This document shows, in pieces, positions 6,610 to 12,720 of a stretch of 12,720 nt of DNA. The stretch is from contig CAZQNC010000034.1 of NCBI GenBank assembly GCA_964594625.1, forward strand, positions 1 to 12,720. Reading direction: 5' to 3'. Each line of letters starts with the position of its first letter. Position 1 is the first letter of the stretch. Under the pieces are notes generated by a model, which was not told where the DNA came from, did no database searches, and was given only the letters and a program-made list of their open reading frames with translations. A program made the translations under genes and the position numbers. This DNA is from CAZESS01 sp964594625 (lineage in GTDB: Archaea; Thermoplasmatota; E2; UBA202; DSCA01).

Positions 6610-7689
6610 ATGGACGCGCTCGTATTCGGCGGGGGAAAAATGGGGCTGGCCATCGCCCACGACCTCGTCCGGCATGGAGCCGGGGTGACCGTGGCGGACG
6701 CCGATGCCGCATGTCCCGCCCGGCGGCTGGATGACGCCGTATCGTTTCAACGGCTTGACGTCACCGATACATCATCGGTTGCAAAAATGATGCGCCAGTG
6801 CGACGTGGCGGTCAGCGCTCTCCCCTACGATTTCAACTACATGCTGGCGCGGGCAGCCGTCGACGCCGGCGTCCATTTCTGCGACCTGGGCGGCAACACC
6901 GACATGGTCAAACGGGAGCTCATGCTCCATGATGCAGCCCGGGATGCAGGGGTCACCGTGGTCCCCGACTGCGGTCTCAGCCCGGGATTGACCAACGTCC
7001 TCGGAGGATATCTCATAGAGGCCGCCGGAGCCAGCCGGCTGCACATCCGGGTGGGCGGGCTGCCGCAGCAGCCGCAGCCGCCACTAGAGTATGCGCTGGT
7101 GTTCTCCGCCCACGGCCTGGTAAACGAATACATTGGCAGGGCGCGCGTCCTCCGCGACGGGCGGATGGTGACGGCGGAGCCCCTGTCCGGCCTGGAATCC
7201 ATCGAGTTCGAAGGGTTTCCCAGCCTGGAGGCGTTTACCACCGCCGGGGGCACCTCGACGCTTCCCGACACCTACGCCGGCCGCGTCGAGACGCTCGACG
7301 ACAAGTCCATCCGCTACCCGGGCCACCGGGACAAGATACGGCTGCTGAAAGACCTGGGCTTCTTCGACGACGAAGCGCGAGCCATGACGGAGCAATTGCT
7401 GCAGACGGCGCTGCCGTCAGACGTGCCGGACTTCGTGGTGGCCCGGCTCACCGCCATCGGGGACAGCACCATGACCGTAGAGATACATGATTTTTATGAC
7501 GCCGAGACGGGGCTCTCCGCCATGATGCGCGCCACAGGGTTTCCCACGTCCATCACGGCGATGATGCTCGCAAAAGGAGAGATACCCGGGCCGGGCTGCC
7601 TGCCGCCGGAACGCTGTGTTCCCCCTGAGCTGTTCATCGAACGGCTGCGGGAGCGCGACATCCAGGTAGACATCCGGACAGCCGGCTAG
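6610..7689 (+). CDS. Lysine 6-dehydrogenase-like oxidoreductase (saccharopine dehydrogenase superfamily, 359 aa)
   Basis: The N-terminus is a Rossmann nucleotide-binding fold with GGGKMG at 7-12 and an acidic residue ending strand 2 (D30). Further family signatures are CDLGGNTD (91-98), VVPDCGLSPG (117-126), PPLEYALVFS (157-166), LEAFTTAGGTSTL (206-218) and KSIRYPGH (232-239). This pattern, including the PPLEY and GGTSTL blocks, matches lysine 6-dehydrogenases, which oxidise the epsilon-amino group of lysine with NAD(P)+ to the semialdehyde/piperideine carboxylate. Length fits the family. Related saccharopine or carboxynorspermidine dehydrogenases are possible, so the substrate is inferred. 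The start ATG 6610 is supported by GAAGG (6596-6600) and an AT-rich GATAAAC at 6585-6591. It stands alone on this strand and shares its stop tetranucleotide CTAG with the convergent folC. Confidence 0.5.
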   Translation: MDALVFGGGKMGLAIAHDLVRHGAGVTVADADAACPARRLDDAVSFQRLDVTDTSSVAKMMRQCDVAVSALPYDFNYMLARAAVDAGVHFCDLGGNTDMVKRELMLHDAARDAGVTVVPDCGLSPGLTNVLGGYLIEAAGASRLHIRVGGLPQQPQPPLEYALVFSAHGLVNEYIGRARVLRDGRMVTAEPLSGLESIEFEGFPSLEAFTTAGGTSTLPDTYAGRVETLDDKSIRYPGHRDKIRLLKDLGFFDDEARAMTEQLLQTALPSDVPDFVVARLTAIGDSTMTVEIHDFYDAETGLSAMMRATGFPTSITAMMLAKGEIPGPGCLPPERCVPPELFIERLRERDIQVDIRTAG

Positions 7690-8873
7690 TGCAGATGCCG
7701 CCGGATGTCGCCGACCAGGCGGAGCGAGCCGGTCACCAGGATGACGTCGCCTTCGCCGGCCATCGTCCTGGCTTTCCGGAGGGCGTCCGCCGGGCCCGTA
7801 GCAACCTGGCAGTCCCGCCCCATCTCGGTGAGCATATCGGCAATGTCAGCTTCGCTGGCCGCCCGTTTCGTCGGGGCGGCGGTTGCGATGACCGGTCCCG
7901 GCGGCAGCTCGCGGATGATGCCGGGGATGTCCTTGTCCCGCATGGCCCCGAACACGATGCAGCAGGGCCGGATGTCCATGTTTTCCAGCGACATCCGCAA
8001 TGCCTGCATAGCCGCCGGGTTGTGCGCCCCGTCGAGCAGTACGCTGCCCAGCCATTCCAGCCGCCCGGGCAGCCAGGCGCTGGCGACGCCGTCAAATATG
8101 CTGCGGCGGTCAACGCCGAGCACCTCCGCGGTTTGTACCGCCAGCGCCAGGTTTTCCCCCTGGTAGGCGCCGGCAAGCCCGGGGGCAAGCTCGTAGCGCC
8201 GCCCGGCTGTCACCGTGAAGCAACCCGGCTTGGTCTGCTGCCACATGCTCCGGGATACGACATGCAGCCTGGCTCCCATCCGGATGGCCCGCCGCCGTAC
8301 GACGTCGAGCGCCGTCCCGGTGCAGGCGGTTACCACATTGCCGCCCTCTATGGCACCGGCTATCTCCCCGGCGATGGCCACAACGCTGTCGCCCAGATGC
8401 TCCACATGGTCGAGCGACACGTTGGTGACGACGGTCACGTCGGCGTTTACAGCCGCCGTGGCATCGTAGCGACCGCCCATGCCGACCTCGAGCACCGCGT
8501 AGTCAACGGATCGCTGGCTGAAATAGCGGAGCGCGATGGCGGTTACTGCTTCGAAAAAGGTGAGCTTCACGTCATGTTTCATCAGCCAGGAGGCATGTCG
8601 CTCCAGCTCCCGGTCGCCGATAGCGTCGCCGTTGACCATGATGCGCTCGTTGACTCGTTCCAGCTCCGGGGAGGTGTACACGCCCACGGTGGCCCCGGAC
8701 TGCTGGAGGATGCTTCCCAGCAGGATGCAGACCGAGCCTTTGCCGTTGGTGCCGCCCACCCGGATGACATGCCCCGGCAGCTCGATGTCTTGGAGCACCT
8801 CCCGTATGCGCTCCAGTCCCAGCCGGATGCCCCGCTGTTTCAGGCCCTGCAGCCACCGCATTGCTTGGGTCAT
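7686..8873 (-). CDS. folC: Folylpolyglutamate synthase / dihydrofolate synthase (395 aa)
   Basis: The protein belongs to the Mur-ligase-like FolC family, which joins glutamate to dihydropteroate or folates using ATP. It shows the P-loop GTNGKGS (41-47), TSPEL (67-71) in the place of TSPHL, FFEAVTAIA (106-114), VLEVGMGGRYDA (127-138), LDHVEHLG (154-161) and DGAHNP (281-286) at the start of the C-terminal domain. Length is close to bacterial FolC (about 420). At the position of the conserved EKAG lysine the protein reads EIAG (170-173), so the lysine normally carbamylated in this family is Ile171. The ATG overlaps the purN stop (TGATG), indicating translational coupling. The cytosolic product would keep folates glutamylated for PurN and other one-carbon enzymes. 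Ligase activity without the lysine is uncertain. Confidence 0.5.
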   Translation of the reverse strand: MTQAMRWLQGLKQRGIRLGLERIREVLQDIELPGHVIRVGGTNGKGSVCILLGSILQQSGATVGVYTSPELERVNERIMVNGDAIGDRELERHASWLMKHDVKLTFFEAVTAIALRYFSQRSVDYAVLEVGMGGRYDATAAVNADVTVVTNVSLDHVEHLGDSVVAIAGEIAGAIEGGNVVTACTGTALDVVRRRAIRMGARLHVVSRSMWQQTKPGCFTVTAGRRYELAPGLAGAYQGENLALAVQTAEVLGVDRRSIFDGVASAWLPGRLEWLGSVLLDGAHNPAAMQALRMSLENMDIRPCCIVFGAMRDKDIPGIIRELPPGPVIATAAPTKRAASEADIADMLTEMGRDCQVATGPADALRKARTMAGEGDVILVTGSLRLVGDIRRHLH

Positions 8874-9523
8874 CAGAATCCTTCCGGGTACAGCACGTCG
8901 GGATGCGCCCGGTCCATCCAGCTGTCGCCGGGCAGGATGCGCACCCGTCGCCCCTCGATATGGAGGCGGTCCTGCTCGAAAAGGTCGATGCTCCGGGGCA
9001 GCAGCTGATGCTCGACGCGGAGGATGCGCCCGGCCAGGTCGTCACGGCTGTCGTCCTGGTGCACGCGGACGGCTGCCTGCAAAATGACGGGCCCGTGGTC
9101 GGCTTTTTCGTCCATGAAATGTGTCGTACATCCGGATATCTTGACGCCGTAGCGGAGGGCGTCGCCCTGCCCGTCGGTGCCCTTGAACGAGGGCAGCAAG
9201 GCCGGATGGATGTTGATAAGCCGGCCGTACCATTCCCGGACAAACGAGGGCGAGAGGATGCGCATGTAGCCGGCGCCCACGGCGAGGTCGACGTCGTGTT
9301 TTTCGAAGACGGTCTGTATCTCCCGTTCGTGCCGCTCTTTGTCCGATGCGCTGCAAAACCGGGCGTCTATGCCGTGCTGTCTGGCCCGTTCGAGCGCATA
9401 TGCATCCTCGGTGTCGCTGGCGACGACGCCCACCCGGCCGTTGATGTCATCGCTGTCGCAGGCGTCGATGATGGCCTGGAGGTTGGTGCCCGTGCCGGAG
9501 GCGAGAACGCCGATGGTGAGCAT
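8873..9523 (-). CDS. purN: Phosphoribosylglycinamide formyltransferase, folate-dependent (216 aa)
   Basis: PurN transfers the formyl group of 10-formyl-tetrahydrofolate to glycinamide ribonucleotide in purine synthesis. Visible signatures are VLASGTGTNLQAI (6-18) for phosphate binding, GYMRILSPSF (85-94), and NIHPALLPSFKG (104-115) with catalytic Asn104 and His106. GCTTHFMDEKADHGPVI (131-147) contains Asp142, the third catalytic residue. The length is normal for the family. No Shine-Dalgarno precedes the ATG, and a TATA-like box about 26 bases upstream suggests a leaderless transcript. Its stop codon overlaps the folC start by one base, so the two are one operon and one pathway. Confidence 0.5.
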   Translation of the reverse strand: MLTIGVLASGTGTNLQAIIDACDSDDINGRVGVVASDTEDAYALERARQHGIDARFCSASDKERHEREIQTVFEKHDVDLAVGAGYMRILSPSFVREWYGRLINIHPALLPSFKGTDGQGDALRYGVKISGCTTHFMDEKADHGPVILQAAVRVHQDDSRDDLAGRILRVEHQLLPRSIDLFEQDRLHIEGRRVRILPGDSWMDRAHPDVLYPEGF

Positions 9524-9542
9524 ACCCGTGCAACATGACGGG

Positions 9543-9556
9543 CTTTAAGGATTTAA
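9543..9556 (-). promoter_or_regulatory. TATA-like promoter of purN-folC
   Basis: On the minus strand the region reads TTAAATCCTTAAAG in GC-rich surroundings. Its centre lies about 26 bases before the purN ATG at 9523, placing initiation at the start codon. Confidence 0.5.
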
Positions 9557-9756
9557 CTCTTCACCCCGGTTCCCGCATCATTTTGAAACATTGTATATCA
9601 TGCTGGTCCTGTCCGTGGGGAGGACATTGTTTCTTTCAGCACCGCCGGGTGTCCCGGTGTCCGCTTCCTCGCGCCATTTCTGGCGGATCGTTTTCTACCC
9701 CGGGGTGTTGTATGGTCCGGATACGGTGCCATCATCCTGGTTTCGCGGGCGGCGCA
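9557..9756. other. Intergenic region without a recognisable gene; two small GC-rich hairpins
   Basis: Between the divergent purN and C45 promoters no convincing reading frame is seen; an open + frame here has Cys- and Arg-rich, non-protein-like composition. GTCCT (9606-9610) can pair with AGGAC (9621-9625), and CCGGG (9645-9649) with CCCGG (9653-9657). These could belong to a regulatory site or short RNA, but nothing identifies them. Confidence 0.5.
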
Positions 9757-9758
9757 AT

Positions 9759-9769
9759 TTTTAAAATAT
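9759..9769 (+). promoter_or_regulatory. TATA-like promoter of the C45 hydrolase gene
   Basis: TTTTAAAATAT is a strong AT box. Initiation about 25 bases downstream would be near 9790, immediately before the Shine-Dalgarno AAGGAAAG (9791-9798) that serves ATG 9806. Confidence 0.5.
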
Positions 9770-9805
9770 GGAAAGGGTTCGTATCATCGTAAGGAAAGCA
9801 TATAC

Positions 9806-11131
9806 ATGAAACAACATCTTGTCGTATGTCTGCTGGCCGCGGCACTGGCTGCGGCTCCCGTTTCCTCGCTCGCGCATCTGGCGCCCGGCTGCGCGGAAAC
9901 CGTCGAGGGGCCGGGCAGCGACGCCCTGGATGACGGATGGCTGGAAGAACGAGGCGGCGTCCCGGTGTTGCATGTCGCCGGTTCGCATTATGACATGGGC
10001 TATCAGCATGGCTTTTTCCTCCGGAATGAAACCAGGGAGAACATACGGGCGATGCTGCACGGGCGGTCTGTCTCCCGGCTGTACGCCCGGTGGAACACCA
10101 CGAAGGCGTATGTCCCCGATGGATATGTCGACGAGCTGCAGGGACTGGCGGACGGCGCGGGAATTTCGTTTGCCGAGGTGGCAGCCGCGTACATGTCCGT
10201 GGTCACCTGGGGCATGGGCTGCTTTGGCATCGCCGCGTGGGGCAACGCCACGAGACCGGGCGACATGCTGCATTTCCGCAGCTTTGACCTGCCGATGGAC
10301 ATAGAGGACCCGGTCACCGGCACATATGTACACGAAAACGCGGTGTTGATTGTCAGAGAGCCACGATACGGATATGCCTCCCTGTCTGCCTCCATAGCCG
10401 GGTCGCTCAACGGCGGCGGCGGGTTTAACGAACACGGCGTCGCGGTGGGCATCCACACGTCGTGGACCCACGATGCAACCTTCAAGGGCACCCCGGCCAT
10501 GCTCCGCGTCCAGATGACATTGGACCATGCCGGGACTGCCGCCGAGGGCGTGTCATATCTCACCGCCAACGGCACCGCCGGATGGAGCTTCATCGTATCC
10601 GATGCCCATACGAAGGCGGGCTACGCCGTCGAAACCACGGCAAACCATTCATACGTCGGCGCCCATGACAGCCCGGTCGAGTCCACGTCTCCGTTCTGGA
10701 GCATTCCCCAGGTGGTGCGGCGAACCAATTTTTTTATATCGCCGGAGGTCGCGGCCACCCAGCGCTCGCATTACGACCCCTCCGGCATACCGGGGTTCAT
10801 ACGCATATTCACCGACGACGAGCCGTTCTTTGTTGTCTGGCAGAGCTACCGGGCGATGAGCCAGCTTATAGAAACACACTATGGAACACTTGATTTTAAC
10901 ACGTCGATGGCGCTCTTCCAGTGGGGCTACCGGGGGGACACCGACCTCGCGCTCCGGGTACTGCTGCGGCTGACCGAGGGCACCAGTTTCAACCGGGCGT
11001 GGAACATGTGGGTGGCCGACACAGCGTCAGGTGACGTCGACGTCGCCTTTGCCACCCGTTTACGGCCCGCGCAGTACAACGAGATACATCGATTCAACTT
11101 CTACGAGCTTCTCGCGGCAACGCCGCCATAA
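9806..11131 (+). CDS. Secreted C45-family Ntn acyltransferase/hydrolase (441 aa)
   Basis: Residues 1-23 are a signal peptide (MKQHLVV, Ala/Leu-rich core, probable cleavage near SLA). The mature protein resembles the C45 family (acyl-CoA:6-aminopenicillanate acyltransferase-like), whose precursors cut themselves before a cysteine that becomes the N-terminal nucleophile. Supporting motifs are GSHYDMGYQHG (59-69), and GMGCFGIAAWG (136-146) with Gly138-Cys139 as the likely autocleavage and nucleophile site. Others are the following GDMLHFRSFDLP (152-163) with Arg158 and Asp161, and GGGGFNEHGVAVGIH (203-217), all typical of this fold. Family members hydrolyse or transfer amide-linked acyl groups; the substrate here is unknown, but export points to an environmental or cell-envelope compound. 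AAGGAAAG about seven bases upstream supports the start. It converges on the alcohol dehydrogenase gene with only seven bases between the stops. A phospholipase-B-like or bile-acid-hydrolase-like role cannot be excluded. Confidence 0.5.
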   Translation: MKQHLVVCLLAAALAAAPVSSLAHLAPGCAETVEGPGSDALDDGWLEERGGVPVLHVAGSHYDMGYQHGFFLRNETRENIRAMLHGRSVSRLYARWNTTKAYVPDGYVDELQGLADGAGISFAEVAAAYMSVVTWGMGCFGIAAWGNATRPGDMLHFRSFDLPMDIEDPVTGTYVHENAVLIVREPRYGYASLSASIAGSLNGGGGFNEHGVAVGIHTSWTHDATFKGTPAMLRVQMTLDHAGTAAEGVSYLTANGTAGWSFIVSDAHTKAGYAVETTANHSYVGAHDSPVESTSPFWSIPQVVRRTNFFISPEVAATQRSHYDPSGIPGFIRIFTDDEPFFVVWQSYRAMSQLIETHYGTLDFNTSMALFQWGYRGDTDLALRVLLRLTEGTSFNRAWNMWVADTASGDVDVAFATRLRPAQYNEIHRFNFYELLAATPP

Positions 11132-11135
11132 AAAA
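11130..11135 (-). terminator. T6 tract after the alcohol dehydrogenase gene
   Basis: On the minus strand six T residues follow the dehydrogenase stop by three bases (CCCTTTTTTA). This fits an archaeal T-tract terminator. The tract overlaps the stop codon of the convergent C45 gene. Confidence 0.5.
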
Positions 11136-11138
11136 GGG

Positions 11139-12260
11139 CTACAGCGACTGCCGATATATCCCCCGGATGTCCGCCTCGCTGAGGTCGCAGGGCGTCGCCG
11201 CCGTCTGCCCGCTCTTCAACGCGTCCTCCGTCAGCCGGTCCACCATGTCCGCCGGGACACCCAGGTCGGACAGTCCCATGTCCATGTCCACCATCCGCAG
11301 CAGCTCCTGCAGCCCCTGCACGGTGCCCTCAACGGGATCCTCATCGCCATGGTCGAACAGTTCAGCGACATGGGCAAACCGGCCGGGACAGGCACGGCCC
11401 ACATGTTCAACGTAGGCGACGGACAATGCCGCCAGACCCGCGCCGTGCGCCACGTCGAAATGCCCGCTCACCGGATGCTCCAGCCCGTGCAGCATGGTCA
11501 CCCGGCCGGCGTCGATCGCCATGCCCGCCAGCGTGCTGGCCAGCGCCATGCTGGACCGGGCCGCCATGTCGTCGCCGTTACGGTAGGCCATCGGCAGGCT
11601 GCCGATGATGCGCCGGAGGGCCTCCCTGGCGTAGAGATCGCTCAGCGGCGTGGCCTTCAGGGAGATAGATGCTTCGAGGGCGTGGAAAAACGCGTCGAGG
11701 CCGGTGGCTGCCGTCAGCCGGGCTGGCATCGTGGCCATTACCTCGGGGTCCACTATGGCGGCCTCCGGATACGTGGACCGATGCCCCCAGCCATGTTTTT
11801 CCTTCGACGTGGGATCGGTGAGCACAAAGTAGCGGTCGACCTCGCTGCCCGTTCCCGCCGTGGACGCAATGGCAAAGATGGGCATCGACCGCAGGGGTTC
11901 CTCCCCGTCATAGAAATCGGCTATCGGCCGGTTGTTGGCCGCCGCAATCGCAATCGCCTTCGCCGCGTCCATGGGGCTGCCGCCGCCCAGCCCGATGACC
12001 AGGTCGCATTCCTTGGCCATCTCCGCCCCGGCGTCAACCGTGGGAAACGAGGGGTTGGGTTCCACCTGGTCGAAGACCATGGATTCCAGGCCTGCCTCGT
12101 CCAGCGACCCGACGACGCGGTCCAAAACACCGGTTTTCTTCATGCTGCTCCGCCCGGTCACAATGAGCGCCGTTCCGCCGTGCTCCCGGACGAGCGAGCC
12201 GATGTTCGCGACCGTTCCAGAGCCGAATACCAGATGCACTGGATTATACTGGGTAAACAT
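11139..12260 (-). CDS. Iron-containing alcohol dehydrogenase (373 aa)
   Basis: I chose ATG 12260 because GGTGAT (12270-12265) is well spaced upstream and MFTQYNPVHLVFG is the usual family N-terminus; a longer reading to 12377 adds 39 residues of non-family sequence. The NAD-binding motif GGGSPMDAAKA is at 92-102 and STAGTGSEV at 133-141. Metal ligands are all present: Asp189 and His193 in LDAFFHALEA (188-197), His258 and His272 in HGLEHPVSGHFDVAHG (258-273), with the conserved His262 between. The enzyme would interconvert a primary alcohol or diol and its aldehyde with NAD(P)H in the cytosol. The substrate is not determined by these motifs. It is a single-gene transcript with its own promoter and T6 terminator. 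Confidence 0.5.
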   Translation of the reverse strand: MFTQYNPVHLVFGSGTVANIGSLVREHGGTALIVTGRSSMKKTGVLDRVVGSLDEAGLESMVFDQVEPNPSFPTVDAGAEMAKECDLVIGLGGGSPMDAAKAIAIAAANNRPIADFYDGEEPLRSMPIFAIASTAGTGSEVDRYFVLTDPTSKEKHGWGHRSTYPEAAIVDPEVMATMPARLTAATGLDAFFHALEASISLKATPLSDLYAREALRRIIGSLPMAYRNGDDMAARSSMALASTLAGMAIDAGRVTMLHGLEHPVSGHFDVAHGAGLAALSVAYVEHVGRACPGRFAHVAELFDHGDEDPVEGTVQGLQELLRMVDMDMGLSDLGVPADMVDRLTEDALKSGQTAATPCDLSEADIRGIYRQSL

Positions 12261-12295
12261 GCAAATCACCGTCCCTCGTCCCTCATTACGCTGCC

Positions 12296-12305
12296 GGTAT
12301 AAGAA
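12296..12305 (-). promoter_or_regulatory. TATA-like promoter of the alcohol dehydrogenase gene
   Basis: On the minus strand the box reads CTTATA (12303-12298). Initiation about 25 bases downstream would be near 12273, leaving a leader of roughly 13 bases that just contains the GGTGAT ribosome-binding site. Confidence 0.5.
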
Positions 12306-12391
12306 GGTAACGCCCCAGGGGGCGTGGCACCGATGCCCATCGCAACGGTGATAAACGACGCCGCGTTCTCTGTACACTGGAGGAACGACAT

Positions 12392-12688
12392 ATCGCCCGT
12401 ATTGCCGGGTACTCCCGGGATGGCAGAGAAGCCGTCAACCCGGCGCTCCAGGAGGCCAGCTCCGCATTCCGGGGGGATTCCCGGGAACGTGCACAGGAGC
12501 CACTGCGGGCCGGCCGGCTCGACTACGTGGCTGTGCTGCTGTTCGCCGGCGGCGTGCTGGCCATCTATCTCGATATGCTGGCCGGGGGAGAACTGCTGTT
12601 CTGGGGCATCCTGATACCCATCGGCCTGTTCCTCGAGCTGGCCGCCATCTCGCTGCGCCGTCGGCGGAGGCACAATTTTTATAAATAA
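12392..12688 (+). CDS. Small two-helix membrane protein with apparent AUC start (about 98 aa)
   Basis: This frame is open from 12311 to TAA 12686-12688 but has no ATG, GTG or TTG before GTG 12527. A strong Shine-Dalgarno GGAGG (12379-12383) lies eight bases before the in-frame ATC at 12392, so I place the start there tentatively. The product has a charged N-terminal region (1-43), two hydrophobic segments (about 44-63, YVAVLLFAGGVLAIYL; 68-88, LLFWGILIPIGLFLELAAI) and an RRRRR cluster at 89-93, which predicts a cytoplasmic C-terminus. GC-rich third positions and the clean hydrophobic pattern support coding. No family was recognised. Alternatives are a start lost by mutation or sequencing error, a frameshift from ATG 12333 in another frame, or a shorter protein from GTG 12527. 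It is divergent from the alcohol dehydrogenase gene. Confidence 0.5.
   Translation: MARIAGYSRDGREAVNPALQEASSAFRGDSRERAQEPLRAGRLDYVAVLLFAGGVLAIYLDMLAGGELLFWGILIPIGLFLELAAISLRRRRRHNFYK
12676..12688 (+). promoter_or_regulatory. TATA-like box of the gene at the right edge, inside the end of the membrane-protein ORF
   Basis: TTTTTATAAATAA is the strongest AT box in this part and overlaps the last four codons and the stop of the small membrane protein. Its centre lies about 27 bases before ATG 12708, consistent with leaderless initiation. Confidence 0.5.
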
Positions 12689-12707
12689 CACTCCATTAAC
12701 AGGCCAG

Positions 12708-12720
12708 ATGACCAAGACCA
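12708..12720 (+). CDS. Start of an unidentified gene cut by the window edge
   Basis: ATG 12708 begins MTKT and then the window ends. The call rests on the strong TATA-like box about 27 bases upstream; no Shine-Dalgarno is present, as for the other leaderless genes here. Function cannot be judged. Confidence 0.5.

Noticed and set aside
7689..9008. Long open + strand frame opposite folC
   Set aside because: It lies antisense to folC, whose motifs are unmistakable. Its product is Pro/Gly/His-rich without family motifs, as expected for a GC-rich shadow frame.
9535..9792. 85-codon + strand frame between purN and the C45 gene
   Set aside because: Its composition is Cys/Arg/Pro-rich, it has no ribosome-binding site, and it covers the C45 promoter box.
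11031..12302. Long open + strand frame opposite the alcohol dehydrogenase gene
   Set aside because: The minus strand encodes a complete iron alcohol dehydrogenase with all metal ligands; the + frame is compositional shadow and overlaps the end of the C45 gene.
12266..12715. 149-codon minus-strand frame at the right end
   Set aside because: The opposite strand gives a coherent two-helix membrane protein with a Shine-Dalgarno, while this frame has no motif and overlaps two promoters.

Overview
The window looks like a chromosomal segment of a GC-rich archaeon. The evidence is two tRNA genes with introns at the canonical archaeal 37/38 position and without encoded CCA, AT-rich TATA-like boxes about 25 bases before starts, several starts that look leaderless, T-tract terminators, and secreted PKD/Ig-type surface proteins. 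The surface-protein architecture is reminiscent of uncultured Thermoplasmatota, but that placement is inference. No mobile element, CRISPR array or rRNA was seen.

Left part (1-5050, + strand): the 3' end of a very large secreted surface protein, built of repeated Trp/Asp-rich beta-sandwich modules with CARDB-like linkers. It is followed, after a T-rich terminator and a new promoter, by a smaller secreted protein with two PKD domains. Both proteins finish with the same two-module tail: an Ig-like domain, then a C-terminal domain opening with GYIYLFG. This suggests a shared surface-display or assembly function.

Middle part (5068-7689, + strand): tRNA-Pro(CGG) and tRNA-Gly(CCC), both intron-containing; a small lipoprotein with a CxxC motif; a CPBP-family intramembrane protease; and a lysine 6-dehydrogenase-like oxidoreductase. 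The last gene converges on, and shares a CTAG stop with, a minus-strand purN-folC pair (9523-7686). PurN uses 10-formyl-tetrahydrofolate and FolC makes or glutamylates folate, so the pair forms a small purine/one-carbon operon with TGATG coupling. It suggests folate-type one-carbon metabolism.

Right part (9524-12720): a secreted Ntn-type C45 acyltransferase/hydrolase (+) converges on an iron-dependent alcohol dehydrogenase (-). Divergent from the dehydrogenase is a small two-helix membrane protein that has a strong Shine-Dalgarno sequence but no canonical start codon in frame. Its last codons contain the TATA box of a further gene that begins at the window edge.

The most unusual observations are the duplicated C-terminal surface module, the membrane ORF with an apparent AUC start, the FolC that lacks the usual carbamylated lysine, and the palindromic intron of tRNA-Gly.
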